64,000 nt of DNA, taken from NCBI GenBank assembly GCA_934271525.1, contig CAKQRL010000004.1, forward strand, positions 1 to 64,000, read 5' to 3'. Both the position numbers and the translations under genes were made by a program. The DNA is from an uncultured Rhodocyclaceae bacterium. GTDB taxonomy: Bacteria; Pseudomonadota; Gammaproteobacteria; Burkholderiales; Rhodocyclaceae. Positions 17,748 through 26,715 of the stretch are shown here, piece by piece. The first letter of the stretch is position 1. Every line of letters starts with the position of its first letter. The notes beneath the pieces were generated by a model, which did not search any database, was not told where the DNA came from, and saw nothing but the letters and a program-made list of their open reading frames with translations.

Positions 17748-18587
17748 ATGAATTGCATACGCCGATTTTTGTTTGAAAACCTGAATATCCAAGGCGCTTG
17801 GGTGCATTTGGAATCGGGGTTTAAAGCCGTGTTGCACAAGCGCAATTACCCCGATTCTGCCGCCAAAACTTTGGGCGAAATGTTGGTTGCCACGCTTTAT
17901 TTGGCGCAAATATTAAAAACACAAGCACGCTTATCTTTGCAATTAAAAGCGCAAGCGCCCATTTCCCAAGTTTTTGTGGATATTAAAAAAACGGCAGAAA
18001 CGGGAGAAGATTTGTTATTTCGGGCAATGGCAAAGCCCGCGGATTGTTCAAAACCGCAAGAAATTATGGCGGGTCAAAACGGCATTTTGTTGATGAATTT
18101 GGAATTGCCCGAATCGCAAAAACCTTACCAAAGCGCCGTGGCGTTAAAAGGCAATAGCATTGGCGCAATTTTTGAAAATTTTATTGCGCAATCCGAACAA
18201 ACGGATATTTTTATCAAGCTTGCCACTTCTCAAAATTGTGCTGGCGGCTTATTTTTAAAAAAACTGCCCGATGCCGATTTAAAAGACAAAGACGGCTTTG
18301 TGCGTTTGAAAATTTTGGCAGAAACGGCAACAGACTCCGAACTTTTAAATGATGATTTTGCGCATTTGATGACCAAAATTTTTGCAGAAGATTCTAAAAG
18401 TTTGCGCATTTTTGCACCGCAAAATGTGCGCTACCATTGCCCTTATGACCCGCAAAAAATTTTGAATATTTTAAAAACCATGCCGCCTGAAAATCTTGCG
18501 CAAATGTTGGATGAAAACGGCAAAATCCATGTGCATGACGATATTTGCAATTTTGATTATTTTTTTGATTTTCCACGGTCAACTTGA
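17748..18587 (+). CDS. hslO: Hsp33-family chaperonin with altered zinc site
   Basis: Hsp33 is a cytoplasmic chaperone activated by oxidation of a four-cysteine zinc site. The N-terminal domain (DSAAKTLGEMLVAT, LSLQLKAQAPIS, GQNGILLM) and the 279-residue length fit. The C-terminal switch does not: the usual CxC appears as YHC (first Cys replaced by Tyr) and the usual CxxC as DDIC (first Cys replaced by Asp). Two of four ligands are therefore missing, though nearby histidines could substitute. The stop codon lies in the tail of a repeat, after PRST. hisC follows 14 bases later. Confidence 0.88.
   Translation: MNCIRRFLFENLNIQGAWVHLESGFKAVLHKRNYPDSAAKTLGEMLVATLYLAQILKTQARLSLQLKAQAPISQVFVDIKKTAETGEDLLFRAMAKPADCSKPQEIMAGQNGILLMNLELPESQKPYQSAVALKGNSIGAIFENFIAQSEQTDIFIKLATSQNCAGGLFLKKLPDADLKDKDGFVRLKILAETATDSELLNDDFAHLMTKIFAEDSKSLRIFAPQNVRYHCPYDPQKILNILKTMPPENLAQMLDENGKIHVHDDICNFDYFFDFPRST
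18572..18583 (+). repeat. Dispersed element, single core (end of hslO)
   Basis: An exact TCCACGGTCAAC is read as PRS at the HslO C-terminus. The following ACTTGA supplies the stop, and the T-run/GAAAA tail reaches the hisC start codon. Confidence 0.85.
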
Positions 18588-18601
18588 TTTTTTTTTGAAA
18601 A

Positions 18602-19675
18602 ATGAATGCTTTTTGGAATCCACATTTAAACAATCTCTCGCCTTACACACCCGGCGAACAACCCCAAGCGCAATGCGTCAAACTCAACACCAATGAAAAT
18701 CCTTTTGCGCCTTCACCCTTGGTTTTAAAAGCCATTGAAAACCTTTTGGGAAAATCGGGCGACGTTTTGCGGCGTTATCCCGACCCAGAAAGCGTGCTTT
18801 TGTGCCAAGCTTTGGCAGAATTTCACGGCGTTGATGTGGAGAATATTTTTGTTGGCAACGGCTCGGATGAAGTGTTGGCGCACACTTTTTTTGCCCTTTT
18901 AAAACACAACAAAGCCGTGGCTTTTCCGCAAATAACTTATAGTTTTTATCCCGTTTACGCCAAACTTTTTGAAATAGATTACCAAACCATTGCTTTAAAA
19001 AATGATTTTTCTTTTTCAATAGATGATTTTTTAAAAGAGGATTTTGGCGCCATTATTTTCCCCAATCCCAATGCGCCAACCGGCAGACTTTTGCCCTGTT
19101 GTGAAATTCAAAAACTCTGCCAAAAGCGCCCAGAAATTCCCATTGTGGTGGATGAAGCCTACATTGATTTTGCGCCGAAAAATGCCAGCGCCCTGCCTTT
19201 AATTCAAGATTTTCCAAACCTTTTAATCATCCGCACGTTTTCCAAATCCCGTGCTTTGGCAGGTTTAAGATTGGGTTATGCCATCGGCAATTCAAGCTTG
19301 ATTGAAGCGCTGAAAATCGTCAAAAATAGTTTTAATTCTTACCCAATCAATTCGGTAACGGCAGGTGCTGGAATTGCCTCATTAAAAGATAACGATTATT
19401 TTGAATCGCATTGCCAAATGATGATTGAAAATCGCCAATTTTTGGTGGAATCCTTAAAAAATTTGGAGTTTGAAGTGGTGCCTTCTGCGGCAAATTTTAT
19501 TTTTGTCCAACATCCCAAAATTGCCGCTTCAACGCTTTTTCAAGGTTTAAAAGAAAAAGGCGTTTTGGTGCGGCATTTTAAAAATCCACGGTCAATTGAA
19601 AATTTTTTAAGAATTTCCATCGGCACCAAGGAAAATTGCATAACGCTTATCAACGTTTTAAAAGGAATCATTTGA
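18602..19675 (+). CDS. hisC: Histidinol-phosphate aminotransferase
   Basis: HisC converts imidazole acetol phosphate to histidinol phosphate. The 357-residue fold type I PLP enzyme shows [41 protein letters not shown], the PLP lysine in [17 protein letters not shown], and the C-terminal [10 protein letters not shown] one-mismatch repeat core encodes NPRS just before FLRISIG. No other his genes are present, and neighbours hslO and metX are unrelated, as often for a second hisC copy. Confidence 0.95.
   Translation: MNAFWNPHLNNLSPYTPGEQPQAQCVKLNTNENPFAPSPLVLKAIENLLGKSGDVLRRYPDPESVLLCQALAEFHGVDVENIFVGNGSDEVLAHTFFALLKHNKAVAFPQITYSFYPVYAKLFEIDYQTIALKNDFSFSIDDFLKEDFGAIIFPNPNAPTGRLLPCCEIQKLCQKRPEIPIVVDEAYIDFAPKNASALPLIQDFPNLLIIRTFSKSRALAGLRLGYAIGNSSLIEALKIVKNSFNSYPINSVTAGAGIASLKDNDYFESHCQMMIENRQFLVESLKNLEFEVVPSAANFIFVQHPKIAASTLFQGLKEKGVLVRHFKNPRSIENFLRISIGTKENCITLINVLKGII
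19585..19596 (+). repeat. Dispersed element core (degenerate) inside hisC
   Basis: TCCACGGTCAAT has one mismatch and is followed by TGAAAATTTTTT. It is translated as part of KNPRSIEN in the conserved HisC C-terminus. Chance resemblance is possible because the family sequence is normal here. Confidence 0.5.
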
Positions 19676-19676
19676 A

Positions 19677-20807
19677 ATGGCAGGCAAATCGGTTGGCTTT
19701 GTGCGTGCGGAAAAAGCGCATTTTGAAAAACCCTTGGAATTGCGCTCTGGCAAATCATTAGCCAATTACGATTTGGTTTATGAAACTTACGGCAAATTGA
19801 ATGCCGATGCTTCTAATGCCATTTTGATTGGGCATTCTTTGTCTGGGCATCATCACGTGGCAGGCGTTTATGAAAATGCGCCGCAAAATGTTGGTTGGTG
19901 GGACAATTTAATTGGCCCGGGCAAAGCGTTGGATACCAACAAATTTTTTATTGTGGGCGTGAATAACTTGGGCGGCTGCCACGGCTCAACAGGTCCCATG
20001 TCGCTTAACCCACAAACTGGCCGTGCTTACGGCTCTGATTTTCCAGTGATGACGATGAGCGATTGGGTCAACGCCCAAGCCGAATTGGCAGATTATTTGG
20101 GCATTCAACAATGGGCAGCGGTGATGGGCGGCTCAATGGGCGGCATGCAAGCGCTTTATTGGGCAATTGCTTACCCAGAGCGCTTGCGCCATTCTATTAT
20201 TATTGCTTCTGCTCCCAAATTGTCGGCGCAAAACATTGCTTTTAATGAAATTGGGCGGCAAGCCATTTTAAGCGACCCGAATTTTCACGGCGGCAATTAT
20301 TACGCTTACAAAACACGCCCTGTTTATGGTTTGCGCATCGCCAGAATGTTGGGTTTAATCACCTATTTTTGCGACGACCAAATGGGGCACAAATTCGGCA
20401 GAAACTTGCATAATGCGCAATTTTCTTTTGATTTTGATGTGGAATTTCAAGTGGAATCGTATTTGCATCACCAAGGCGACAAATTCACCGAACGCTTTGA
20501 TGCCAATTCGTATTTGATTATGACGCGCGCTTTGGATTATTTTGACCCAGCGCTTTTGGACAATGGCGATTTATCCAAAACCTTGGCGCGCACCAGTCAA
20601 AACACGCGTTTTTGCATTTTGTCCTTCCGCACGGATTGGGTTTTTCCGCCTCAACGCTCCCAAGAAATGGTGCGCGCCCTTTTGGCAAACGGCAGGCAAG
20701 TAACTTATGCCGATATCAATATGGGGTTTGGCCACGATTCTTTTTTAATGCCCGACCCTTATTACCACGCGCTTTTAAAATCTTATGTAGAAAATATTGA
20801 AATTTAA
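19677..20807 (+). CDS. metX: Homoserine O-acyltransferase (MetX family)
   Basis: MetX activates homoserine for methionine synthesis. The 376-residue alpha/beta hydrolase has the nucleophile elbow [10 protein letters not shown], the catalytic aspartate in RTDWVFPP and histidine in [20 protein letters not shown] and [11 protein letters not shown] are family blocks. Many betaproteobacterial MetX proteins use succinyl-CoA rather than acetyl-CoA, so the acyl donor is left open. The ATG lies two bases after the hisC stop. The metW gene that often follows is absent; an element pair comes next. Confidence 0.95.
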   Translation: MAGKSVGFVRAEKAHFEKPLELRSGKSLANYDLVYETYGKLNADASNAILIGHSLSGHHHVAGVYENAPQNVGWWDNLIGPGKALDTNKFFIVGVNNLGGCHGSTGPMSLNPQTGRAYGSDFPVMTMSDWVNAQAELADYLGIQQWAAVMGGSMGGMQALYWAIAYPERLRHSIIIASAPKLSAQNIAFNEIGRQAILSDPNFHGGNYYAYKTRPVYGLRIARMLGLITYFCDDQMGHKFGRNLHNAQFSFDFDVEFQVESYLHHQGDKFTERFDANSYLIMTRALDYFDPALLDNGDLSKTLARTSQNTRFCILSFRTDWVFPPQRSQEMVRALLANGRQVTYADINMGFGHDSFLMPDPYYHALLKSYVENIEI

Positions 20808-20808
20808 A

Positions 20809-20859
20809 TCCACGGTCAACCAATTATTTTTTTCAAAAAAAATAAACGTTTACCGTGGA
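20809..20859. repeat. Dispersed element, inverted pair
   Basis: Exact TCCACGGTCAAC at 20809 and GTTTACCGTGGA at 20848, 39 bases apart. It starts one base after the metX stop and separates metX from the ribosomal-protein operon. Confidence 0.9.
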
Positions 20860-20877
20860 AAATTAAAAAAAAATGGT

Positions 20878-20883
20878 TATAAT
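20878..20883 (+). promoter_or_regulatory. Candidate -10 box of the rpsP operon
   Basis: A perfect TATAAT lies 31 bases upstream of the rpsP ATG. No good -35 is at 17 bases; the TTTACC of the adjacent repeat is 23 bases away, too far for standard spacing. Confidence 0.4.
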
Positions 20884-20913
20884 GCCGCCTTTTTTAGCAA
20901 GGATTTAAAAGAA

Positions 20914-21177
20914 ATGGTTGTAATTCGTCTGGCGCGTGGTGGCGCTAAAAAACGTCCCTTTTACCGCATTGTGGTTGCCGATTCCCGCGCCCGCCGCGAT
21001 GGTCGTTTTATTGAAAAAATCGGTTTTCATAACCCAATGGCAGCAGAAAATGAAGAACCTTTGCGCATTGCATTAGACCGCTTGGAATATTGGCAAGGCG
21101 AAGGCGCACAAGCCTCTTCCACCGTTTTGCGTTTGGTAAAAAACTACCGCAAAAGCATTGCGGGCAATGCCGCTTAA
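20914..21177 (+). CDS. rpsP: 30S ribosomal protein S16
   Basis: Small-subunit protein bS16 of 87 residues. [23 protein letters not shown] and [18 protein letters not shown] sequences are diagnostic. The true ATG at 20914 has CAAGGA upstream; the frame extends further but only through repeat sequence. First gene of the usual rpsP-rimM-trmD-rplS operon. Confidence 0.98.
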   Translation: MVVIRLARGGAKKRPFYRIVVADSRARRDGRFIEKIGFHNPMAAENEEPLRIALDRLEYWQGEGAQASSTVLRLVKNYRKSIAGNAA

Positions 21178-21186
21178 AAAAACATT

Positions 21187-21687
21187 GTGAAAGATTTTGT
21201 TCCATTAGGGCGCGTGGGTGCGCCCTTTGGCATTTTGGGTTGGAATCATTTTTTGCTTTATGCCGATGACCCAAAGGCGTGGCTCAAAATGCCGAAGTGG
21301 TTTTTGGGTAACGAAGAATCGGGTTTTAAAAGCATCACCCAAAAACGCTTGGAATGCCGCAACAACAAATGGATTGTGCAAATTGAAGATTCCCAAAACC
21401 GCAACACCGCTGCCACTTTTGAAGGTTTACTCTTGGGCGCACCGCTAGAATCTTTGCCCACTTTGGATGAAAACGAATTTTATTGGGAAGAATTAATCGC
21501 TCTGCCTGTTTTTTTAGAAAACGGTGAACTTTTGGGCAAGGTTGCAGAACTTTTAGAATCGCCTGCCAATGCGGTGTTGGTTGTTAAAAATGATGAAAAA
21601 ACGCATTTGTTGCCCTTTGTGGAAAGCGTGGTTTTGAGCGTTTTAAAAGGGGAAAAAATCATCGTGCTTTGGGACAAAACGTGGTAG
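21187..21687 (+). CDS. rimM: Ribosome maturation factor RimM
   Basis: RimM binds S19 and assists 30S head assembly. The 166-residue protein has the N-terminal barrel signature LGRVGAPFGILGW and the C-terminal PRC-barrel (EFYWEELIALPVF, LGKVAELLESPANAVLVV, LLPFVESVVLSV). The start is GTG, nine bases after the rpsP stop. The end overlaps the proposed trmD start. Confidence 0.95.
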   Translation: MKDFVPLGRVGAPFGILGWNHFLLYADDPKAWLKMPKWFLGNEESGFKSITQKRLECRNNKWIVQIEDSQNRNTAATFEGLLLGAPLESLPTLDENEFYWEELIALPVFLENGELLGKVAELLESPANAVLVVKNDEKTHLLPFVESVVLSVLKGEKIIVLWDKTW

Positions 21688-22415
21688 CGCGGTTGGATAC
21701 CATCAGCATTTTCCCCGCAATGTTTGAAGGCTTAAAAAATTGGGGCATCACAGCACGCGCTTTAAAAAACAAACTCTGGGCGCATGAAAATTTCAACCCG
21801 CGCGATTTTGCCACCAACAATTACCAACAAATAGACGATCGCCCATACGGCGGCGGCGCTGGAATGGTGATGATGGCAGAACCCTTGGATTTGGCAATTC
21901 AACAAGCCCGCGCATTTCAACAAAGGCAAGGTGTTCAAAAAAACCGCGTGGTTTATTTGTCTGCCCAAGGACGGGTTTTTAATCAGCAAAAAACGCTTGA
22001 TTTTTTGGATTTTTTACAACAAAATGGCGGGCTTATTTTTCTGTGCGGACGTTACGAAGGCGTGGATGAACGGCTATTGAAATCGTCAGTAGATGAAGAA
22101 TTATCGCTTGGTGATTTTGTGTTGTCGGGCGGGGAACTCGCGGCAATGGCGGTGATGGATAGTCTCATTCGGCAGTTGCCCGGGGCATTAAATTCCCCCA
22201 CTTCTTTAAAGGAAGAATCGTTTTCAGCGGGCGCGGGCAAAATGTTGGAATACCCGCAATACACCCGCCCAGAAGTTTTTAAGGGAATGCGCGTGCCGGA
22301 GATTCTACTCTCAGGCAACCACGCAGAAATTGCGCGATGGCGTGAAAATCAAGCACGCCAACGCACAAAAGAGCGCCGACCGGATTTGTTCATATCCAAC
22401 GGCATTGTTGATTAA
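21681..22415 (+). CDS. trmD: tRNA (guanine-N1)-methyltransferase TrmD
   Basis: TrmD methylates G37 next to the anticodon using SAM through a trefoil-knot SPOUT fold. Seen are ISIFPAMFEGL, DDRPYGGGAGMVM, FLCGRYEGVDER and LSLGDFVLSGGELAAM, followed by the C-terminal domain with ARQRTKERRPDL. The GTG at 21681 overlaps the rimM stop and gives 244 residues; a TTG at 21669 is an alternative. Confidence 0.96.
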   Translation: MVARLDTISIFPAMFEGLKNWGITARALKNKLWAHENFNPRDFATNNYQQIDDRPYGGGAGMVMMAEPLDLAIQQARAFQQRQGVQKNRVVYLSAQGRVFNQQKTLDFLDFLQQNGGLIFLCGRYEGVDERLLKSSVDEELSLGDFVLSGGELAAMAVMDSLIRQLPGALNSPTSLKEESFSAGAGKMLEYPQYTRPEVFKGMRVPEILLSGNHAEIARWRENQARQRTKERRPDLFISNGIVD

Positions 22416-22477
22416 ACGCAACTCTTTGATTTGAAAGAGCAATGCGGTGAGTATTTTTAAAACGAAAGGACACTCAT

Positions 22478-22912
22478 ATGAACTTGATTGAACAGCTTGA
22501 AAAAGAAGAAATCGCACGTTTGGGCAAAACCATTCCCGATTTTGCCGCAGGCGATACGGTCATTGTCAAAATGAAGGTAAAAGAAGGCAACCGCGAACGT
22601 CTGCAAGCCTTTGAAGGCGTGGTAATTGCAAAACGCAACCGCGGGCTCAATTCGTCTGTCATTGTGCGCAAAATCTCATCTGGCGAAGGCGTAGAACGCA
22701 CTTTCCAACTTTATTCGCCCTTGCTTGATTCCATAGAAGTCAAACGCCGCGGGGATGTGCGCCGCGCCAAACTTTATTATTTGCGTTCGCGCTCAGGCAA
22801 AGCCGCGCGTATTCGTGAAAAACTCGTGCGCCGTGCGGATCGCGAAAAACTCGCCGCTGCTGAACCCGCTGCCGCTGTTGAAAACGTTGCCACAACGCCT
22901 AGCGCACAATAG
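22478..22912 (+). CDS. rplS: 50S ribosomal protein L19
   Basis: Large-subunit protein bL19. [30 protein letters not shown] and [14 protein letters not shown] are diagnostic. The 144-residue product has an alanine/valine-rich tail beyond the usual end, a common betaproteobacterial feature. AAAGGACA is the ribosome site. The operon ends here; an outward element pair follows. Confidence 0.98.
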   Translation: MNLIEQLEKEEIARLGKTIPDFAAGDTVIVKMKVKEGNRERLQAFEGVVIAKRNRGLNSSVIVRKISSGEGVERTFQLYSPLLDSIEVKRRGDVRRAKLYYLRSRSGKAARIREKLVRRADREKLAAAEPAAAVENVATTPSAQ

Positions 22913-22941
22913 TTTTCAATAGTTTTTCAAAAAAACAAAAG

Positions 22942-22977
22942 GTTGACCGTGGAAAATCGCAAAATTCCACGGTCCAC
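22942..22977. repeat. Dispersed element, outward pair
   Basis: GTTGACCGTGGA (22942) and TCCACGGTCCAC (22966, one mismatch) stand back to back with core starts 24 bases apart. Each has its own A/T tail pointing outward (TTTTTCAAAAAAA on the left, TTTTTTTTTGAAAAAA on the right). Confidence 0.85.
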
Positions 22978-22998
22978 CGATTTTTTTTTGAAAAAATC

Positions 22999-23178
22999 TT
23001 ATTGCTGTTGCTTTTCGCAGTGTTTTTTGGCGGCGCAACAACCGCATTCGCCGTCATTCTTGCGAAAAGGGCCTAAATGCGGGTTTTTCTGCGCAAAGCG
23101 CTTATAAAAACGCTCCACCGCAATGCCAAAAAGCGCCAAGGCAAAAATCAGCAAAATGGTCATCAAATAAATTTTCAT
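22999..23178 (-). CDS. Small Cys-rich single-pass membrane protein
   Basis: The frame encodes 59 residues: a hydrophobic helix (YLMTILLIFALALFGIAV), a basic stretch (ERFYKRFAQK), the phrase NPHLGPFRKNDGE, and a cysteine cluster CGCCAAKKHC. Its ATG overlaps the stop of the upstream folB-like gene (ATGA), which argues that it is translated. The cysteines suggest a metal or Fe-S ligand set, comparable in style to NqrM or FeoB-associated proteins, but I do not recognise the family and assign no function. Confidence 0.65.
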   Translation of the reverse strand: MKIYLMTILLIFALALFGIAVERFYKRFAQKNPHLGPFRKNDGECGCCAAKKHCEKQQQ

Positions 23179-23525
23179 AGCGCAATTTTAAGGTATTCGT
23201 TGCGTTTAACAAAGAGTGAAACGGATGCGGCTGCCCTATTTTTAAAAACTTCCAATTTTTGCATTTTAATGGTTAAAGTGTCGGCTGGCGTTTTTTTGAA
23301 AATCTCGCCAGCCAAAAAAACTGCCCATTCTTCTAATAACTCGCCATGCGGTAGGTTTTGCAAATTTTCAATTTCAAATAAAAGAATTTCGTAATTGATA
23401 AAACCTTTTTTTGTTAAAGATTTTTGCGCCAAGACTTCAACCAAAACAGATTGCGACGATTGTTTTTCAAAATCGTAGATTCCAGTTTTTAATTGAATTT
23501 GCGTTTTAATTGCGACTTCCCACAT
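23175..23525 (-). CDS. Dihydroneopterin aldolase-like protein (FolB family)
   Basis: The 116 residues match the tunnelling fold of FolB at low similarity: LKTGIYDFEKQSSQSVLVEV aligns with the GVYDWE-type N-terminus, NYEILLFEI with the second strand, and IKMQKLEVF with the lysine-containing active-site segment (normally KLSKPGA). FolB would convert dihydroneopterin to hydroxymethyl-dihydropterin for folate synthesis, upstream of FolP. The glutamate and lysine are present, but the sequence is divergent, so a pterin-binding paralogue is possible. It is coupled to the small membrane protein. Confidence 0.65.
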   Translation of the reverse strand: MWEVAIKTQIQLKTGIYDFEKQSSQSVLVEVLAQKSLTKKGFINYEILLFEIENLQNLPHGELLEEWAVFLAGEIFKKTPADTLTIKMQKLEVFKNRAAASVSLFVKRNEYLKIAL

Positions 23526-23735
23526 AAAACTTCCAACTTTTTAAAAAAAAGAGATTTTATGCGCAAAAAAGGTTAAAATTACCACTCTTTTTGTGGCGTT
23601 TTAACAAAACGTTTTTTTTGCGCAAACTACAACGAGTTTGTGAAGAATCACCGAAAACGCTTTGTTAACACTTGCTTTTTTGCCTTTTGAAGTGGTAACT
23701 TTTCAAAAAATAACTTGAACGGATGGGCCTTTACT

Positions 23736-26093
23736 GTGAATAACTTTTCTTTAAAAAAATCCGCCCTTGCCTTGGCGGTTGCATCCAGTTTTTCTTTAAT
23801 CTCTCTGCCCGCTGATGCCGCAGGTTTGGGGCGTTTAACGGTTTTTTCAGGGCTTGGTCAACCCTTGCGGGCGGAAATTGAAATCTCCGCCAGCATTGAT
23901 GAACTCGCCGGCATGAGCGCCCGCTTGGCGCCTGATGAAGTCTTTCGCAAATCTGGCGTGGAATATTCTTATGTGTTGCCTGATTTGCGCTTTAAAATCG
24001 TCACCAAAAACAAAAAAACCGTGTTGGAAGTTACCTCCAGCCGCACCATCAACGAACCCTTTTTGGACTTTTTAGTGGAATTGAATTGGCCAAGCGGGCG
24101 GCTCGTGCGGGAATATACTTTTTTATTAGACCCGCCTGAAATTAAAAAACACATTGCCAAAGGTGTTAAAAAACCAGTAACGAACGTCTTCGCTGGCAAA
24201 GATAATTTGCCGCCCATTGGCAGCACTCCAACACAAACCACCGCATCGTCAGCCATCCAACGCCCGGGAGCTGCCACCACAAAAAAGTCTAGTGGCGGCG
24301 GTTATGTGCAACAACCGCGTTTATCGGGCGATGAATATATTGTCCAAAAAGGCGACACCTTGGGTGAAATTGCCCGCCGCGCACAAACGGTTAGCGTAAC
24401 AACCGAGCAAATGTTGATTGCCTTATACCAAGCCAACCCCAACGCTTTTTTGCAAAACAACATCAATTTGCTCAAAAGTGGCGTGCGTATTCGGATCCCT
24501 ACCATAGAAGAAGTCGCGAATATCTCCGAGCGCGATGCCCGCCGCATTTATTCCCAACATGTTAGCCAATGGAACGAATACCGCCAACGCCTGGCGGGCG
24601 AAGTGCCTTCCACGCAATCCGCATCGGCTAGCCAAACGGCATCTGGCAAAATTACCGCCGCTGCCCCGCAAGAACAACTGCCGGCATCTGGTGTGAACCG
24701 TGACCAAGTGCGTGTTTCTACCACAGAAACAGGTTCGGTAGCCGCGGAAATTAACCAACTTGCTCAGGAAAACGCCTTAAAAGAAGCGGAAACGCGCTTG
24801 CAAATGCTTGAACGCAATATGGCGGAAATGCAAAAATTGTTGGAATTAAAGAATCAGCAAATTGCCGAATTGCAACTGCGCGCCGAAGGCGATGCGGCTA
24901 AACCTGCCAAACCCATTGAACCTGCCCCCTCTCCTATTCCAGCTGAACCAGAACCTGCGATTGCGCCTGAACAACCCGCAGCAGCTGAACAACCAATTGC
25001 AGACGAACCAACGCCAGCACCCGAGCCAGCGCCTGAACCAAAACCTGAACCCAAACCAGAGCCGGAGCCAAAACCTGAACCTGAACCAGTTGCCCCGCCG
25101 CCGATTCCTCAAGAGCCTTCTTTCTTAGAAGAAAATATGCTCTATATTGGCGGTGGCGTCTTGGCGCTGTTGCTCTTGGGCGGTTTTGCCTTTTATAAAA
25201 AACGCAAAAGAGACGCTGAGGACGAAGAAGAATACGATGACGATGCTTACCGCTCGTCCATGGCAACTGTGCCTATTGATGATGTGCACAGCCAAGGCGA
25301 TGAACCGCTTTCGGCAATGTCGGCAATGTCGGCAATGTCGACCAGCGATGGTGAGGAAGTCAATAGCGAAGTAGATCCTTTGGCAGAAGCCGAAGTTTAT
25401 ATCGCCTACGGGCGCGACAACAAGGCAGAAGAAGTCTTAAAGAACGCCATGACAGCCGACCCCACGCGGGTAGATTTGCCACTGCGCTTACTTGACATTT
25501 ACGCCAAAAACAAAGATACGGCAAAATTTGAAGAAGTTGCCAAAACCGTGCGCGACTTAACCCAAGCCGAAGGGCCTGATTGGGAACAAGTGGTGGGCAA
25601 AGGTTTGGAAATTGACCCAAGCAATCCGCTTTACGCATCGGGCGATCCATCGTTGGGCTCTGTTGCCCCAGTGGATGACGATGCTTTTGCAATGGCATCT
25701 GTGCCGCCATCCGTGCCGCCAGAAGACTTGGATGACGCTTCTTCCCTGATGAATGCGCCCACTATGGTCTTCTCGCCCGCGCAAGATGAAAGCTTGGTGA
25801 TGGAAAACGCCGCCAATAGCACCATTGAATTTACATCCCAAGCACCGCAATCCACCGGCAATATGGTTGATTTTGAAATGTCCAATGTTGGCACGGAAGC
25901 TGCCGCGCCCGTAGTGGACGACCCGCAAATTCGCGAGGAAATCACCACCAAACTTGATTTGGCAAAAGCCTATGAAGAAATGGGCGATGTTGACGGCGCC
26001 AAAGAGTTGTATCAAGAAATCACCAGTGCTGCGGCACCGGCGGATTTGAAAACGCGCGCACAAGAGGCATTTGACCGATTGAGCGCCACCTAA
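23736..26093 (+). CDS. fimV: FimV-family pilus assembly / polarity protein
   Basis: FimV is an inner-membrane, peptidoglycan-binding hub for type IV pili and polar localisation. After a signal peptide ending near SLPADAAG, the N-terminal domain (LGQPLRAEIEI) leads to a LysM motif (EYIVQKGDTLGEIARRA, about residues 197-255). A coiled coil (EAETRLQMLERNMAEMQKLLELKNQQIAEL) and a Pro/Glu/Lys-rich linker follow. One membrane helix (about residues 474-491) precedes an acidic cytoplasmic region and a C-terminal TPR-like FimV domain. The GTG start gives 785 residues. In-frame 9-base repeats at 25311 encode SAMSAMSAM. Confidence 0.93.
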   Translation: MNNFSLKKSALALAVASSFSLISLPADAAGLGRLTVFSGLGQPLRAEIEISASIDELAGMSARLAPDEVFRKSGVEYSYVLPDLRFKIVTKNKKTVLEVTSSRTINEPFLDFLVELNWPSGRLVREYTFLLDPPEIKKHIAKGVKKPVTNVFAGKDNLPPIGSTPTQTTASSAIQRPGAATTKKSSGGGYVQQPRLSGDEYIVQKGDTLGEIARRAQTVSVTTEQMLIALYQANPNAFLQNNINLLKSGVRIRIPTIEEVANISERDARRIYSQHVSQWNEYRQRLAGEVPSTQSASASQTASGKITAAAPQEQLPASGVNRDQVRVSTTETGSVAAEINQLAQENALKEAETRLQMLERNMAEMQKLLELKNQQIAELQLRAEGDAAKPAKPIEPAPSPIPAEPEPAIAPEQPAAAEQPIADEPTPAPEPAPEPKPEPKPEPEPKPEPEPVAPPPIPQEPSFLEENMLYIGGGVLALLLLGGFAFYKKRKRDAEDEEEYDDDAYRSSMATVPIDDVHSQGDEPLSAMSAMSAMSTSDGEEVNSEVDPLAEAEVYIAYGRDNKAEEVLKNAMTADPTRVDLPLRLLDIYAKNKDTAKFEEVAKTVRDLTQAEGPDWEQVVGKGLEIDPSNPLYASGDPSLGSVAPVDDDAFAMASVPPSVPPEDLDDASSLMNAPTMVFSPAQDESLVMENAANSTIEFTSQAPQSTGNMVDFEMSNVGTEAAAPVVDDPQIREEITTKLDLAKAYEEMGDVDGAKELYQEITSAAAPADLKTRAQEAFDRLSAT
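25311..25337 (+). repeat. Three tandem 9-base repeats in fimV
   Basis: TCGGCAATG occurs three times in direct tandem, encoding Ser-Ala-Met repeats in the acidic linker after the membrane helix. Copy-number change would alter length in frame. Confidence 0.8.
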
Positions 26094-26100
26094 AAACGCC

Positions 26101-26715
26101 ATGTTGGCGGCATTTCATCCTGCTGGAATTTTGGGGCTGTGGATTTTAATTGTCATCGGGCTTCAATTTTCTGGCTGGATTATTTGCGGGAGCTTGGCTC
26201 TCGCAATTTTTTTGTCTGCGCCAAAAATCATTCCCCGTTTTTTAAAAACGCTTTACCGCAATCGGTTTTTACTAATTGCCTTGTGGCTGGTCATCGCCTA
26301 CCAAACCCCGGGCGATTTGTGGCGCAATCTTCAATACGCGCCAACCGACCAAGGCATTCATAGCGCGTGGTTGCAAACTTTGCGATTTACCTTGATGCTT
26401 GCCGCTTTAACGTGGTTGCACAATGTTTTAAAAGCCGAAGCATTTTTGTTGGCGCTTTATACGCTTTTAAAACCGCTTGGCTTTTTTAAAATAAAAACAG
26501 AGCGCTTCATCGTGCGGCTTGCCTTGGTGTTGGAAAATTTTGAACAAAGCCCGCCCAAATTTTCATTATTTTCTTGGCAAGAATGGTTGTTGTTTGATGA
26601 TTCTCAAAAAAATTCCGCATTGACCGTGGAAATTCAGCAAATGCCGTGGCGTTTTAAAGATAACTTGTTGATTTTAATCGCCATTTTTTGGCTTGCACTT
26701 TTAATTATTGTATGA
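26101..26715 (+). CDS. Multispanning membrane protein, CbiQ/EcfT-like
   Basis: The 204-residue protein has about five hydrophobic segments. The segment LLKPLGFFKIKTERFIVRLALVLENFE resembles the coupling region of energy-coupling-factor T components (CbiQ/EcfT), but the protein is short, and no ECF ATPase or substrate-binding subunit is nearby. Function is therefore unproven. The start lies seven bases after fimV, and the stop overlaps the truA ATG. A degenerate repeat core is translated near residue 175 (ALTVEIQQM). Confidence 0.5.
   Translation: MLAAFHPAGILGLWILIVIGLQFSGWIICGSLALAIFLSAPKIIPRFLKTLYRNRFLLIALWLVIAYQTPGDLWRNLQYAPTDQGIHSAWLQTLRFTLMLAALTWLHNVLKAEAFLLALYTLLKPLGFFKIKTERFIVRLALVLENFEQSPPKFSLFSWQEWLLFDDSQKNSALTVEIQQMPWRFKDNLLILIAIFWLALLIIV
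26619..26630 (+). repeat. Dispersed element core inside a membrane-protein gene
   Basis: ATTGACCGTGGA has one mismatch. The preceding tail TTCTCAAAAAAATT is present, and the core is translated as LTVE. Confidence 0.6.

Noticed and set aside
20849..20883. Repeat-borne TTTACC as the -35 box of the rpsP promoter
   Set aside because: Spacing to TATAAT is 23 bases, outside the normal 16-19 range.
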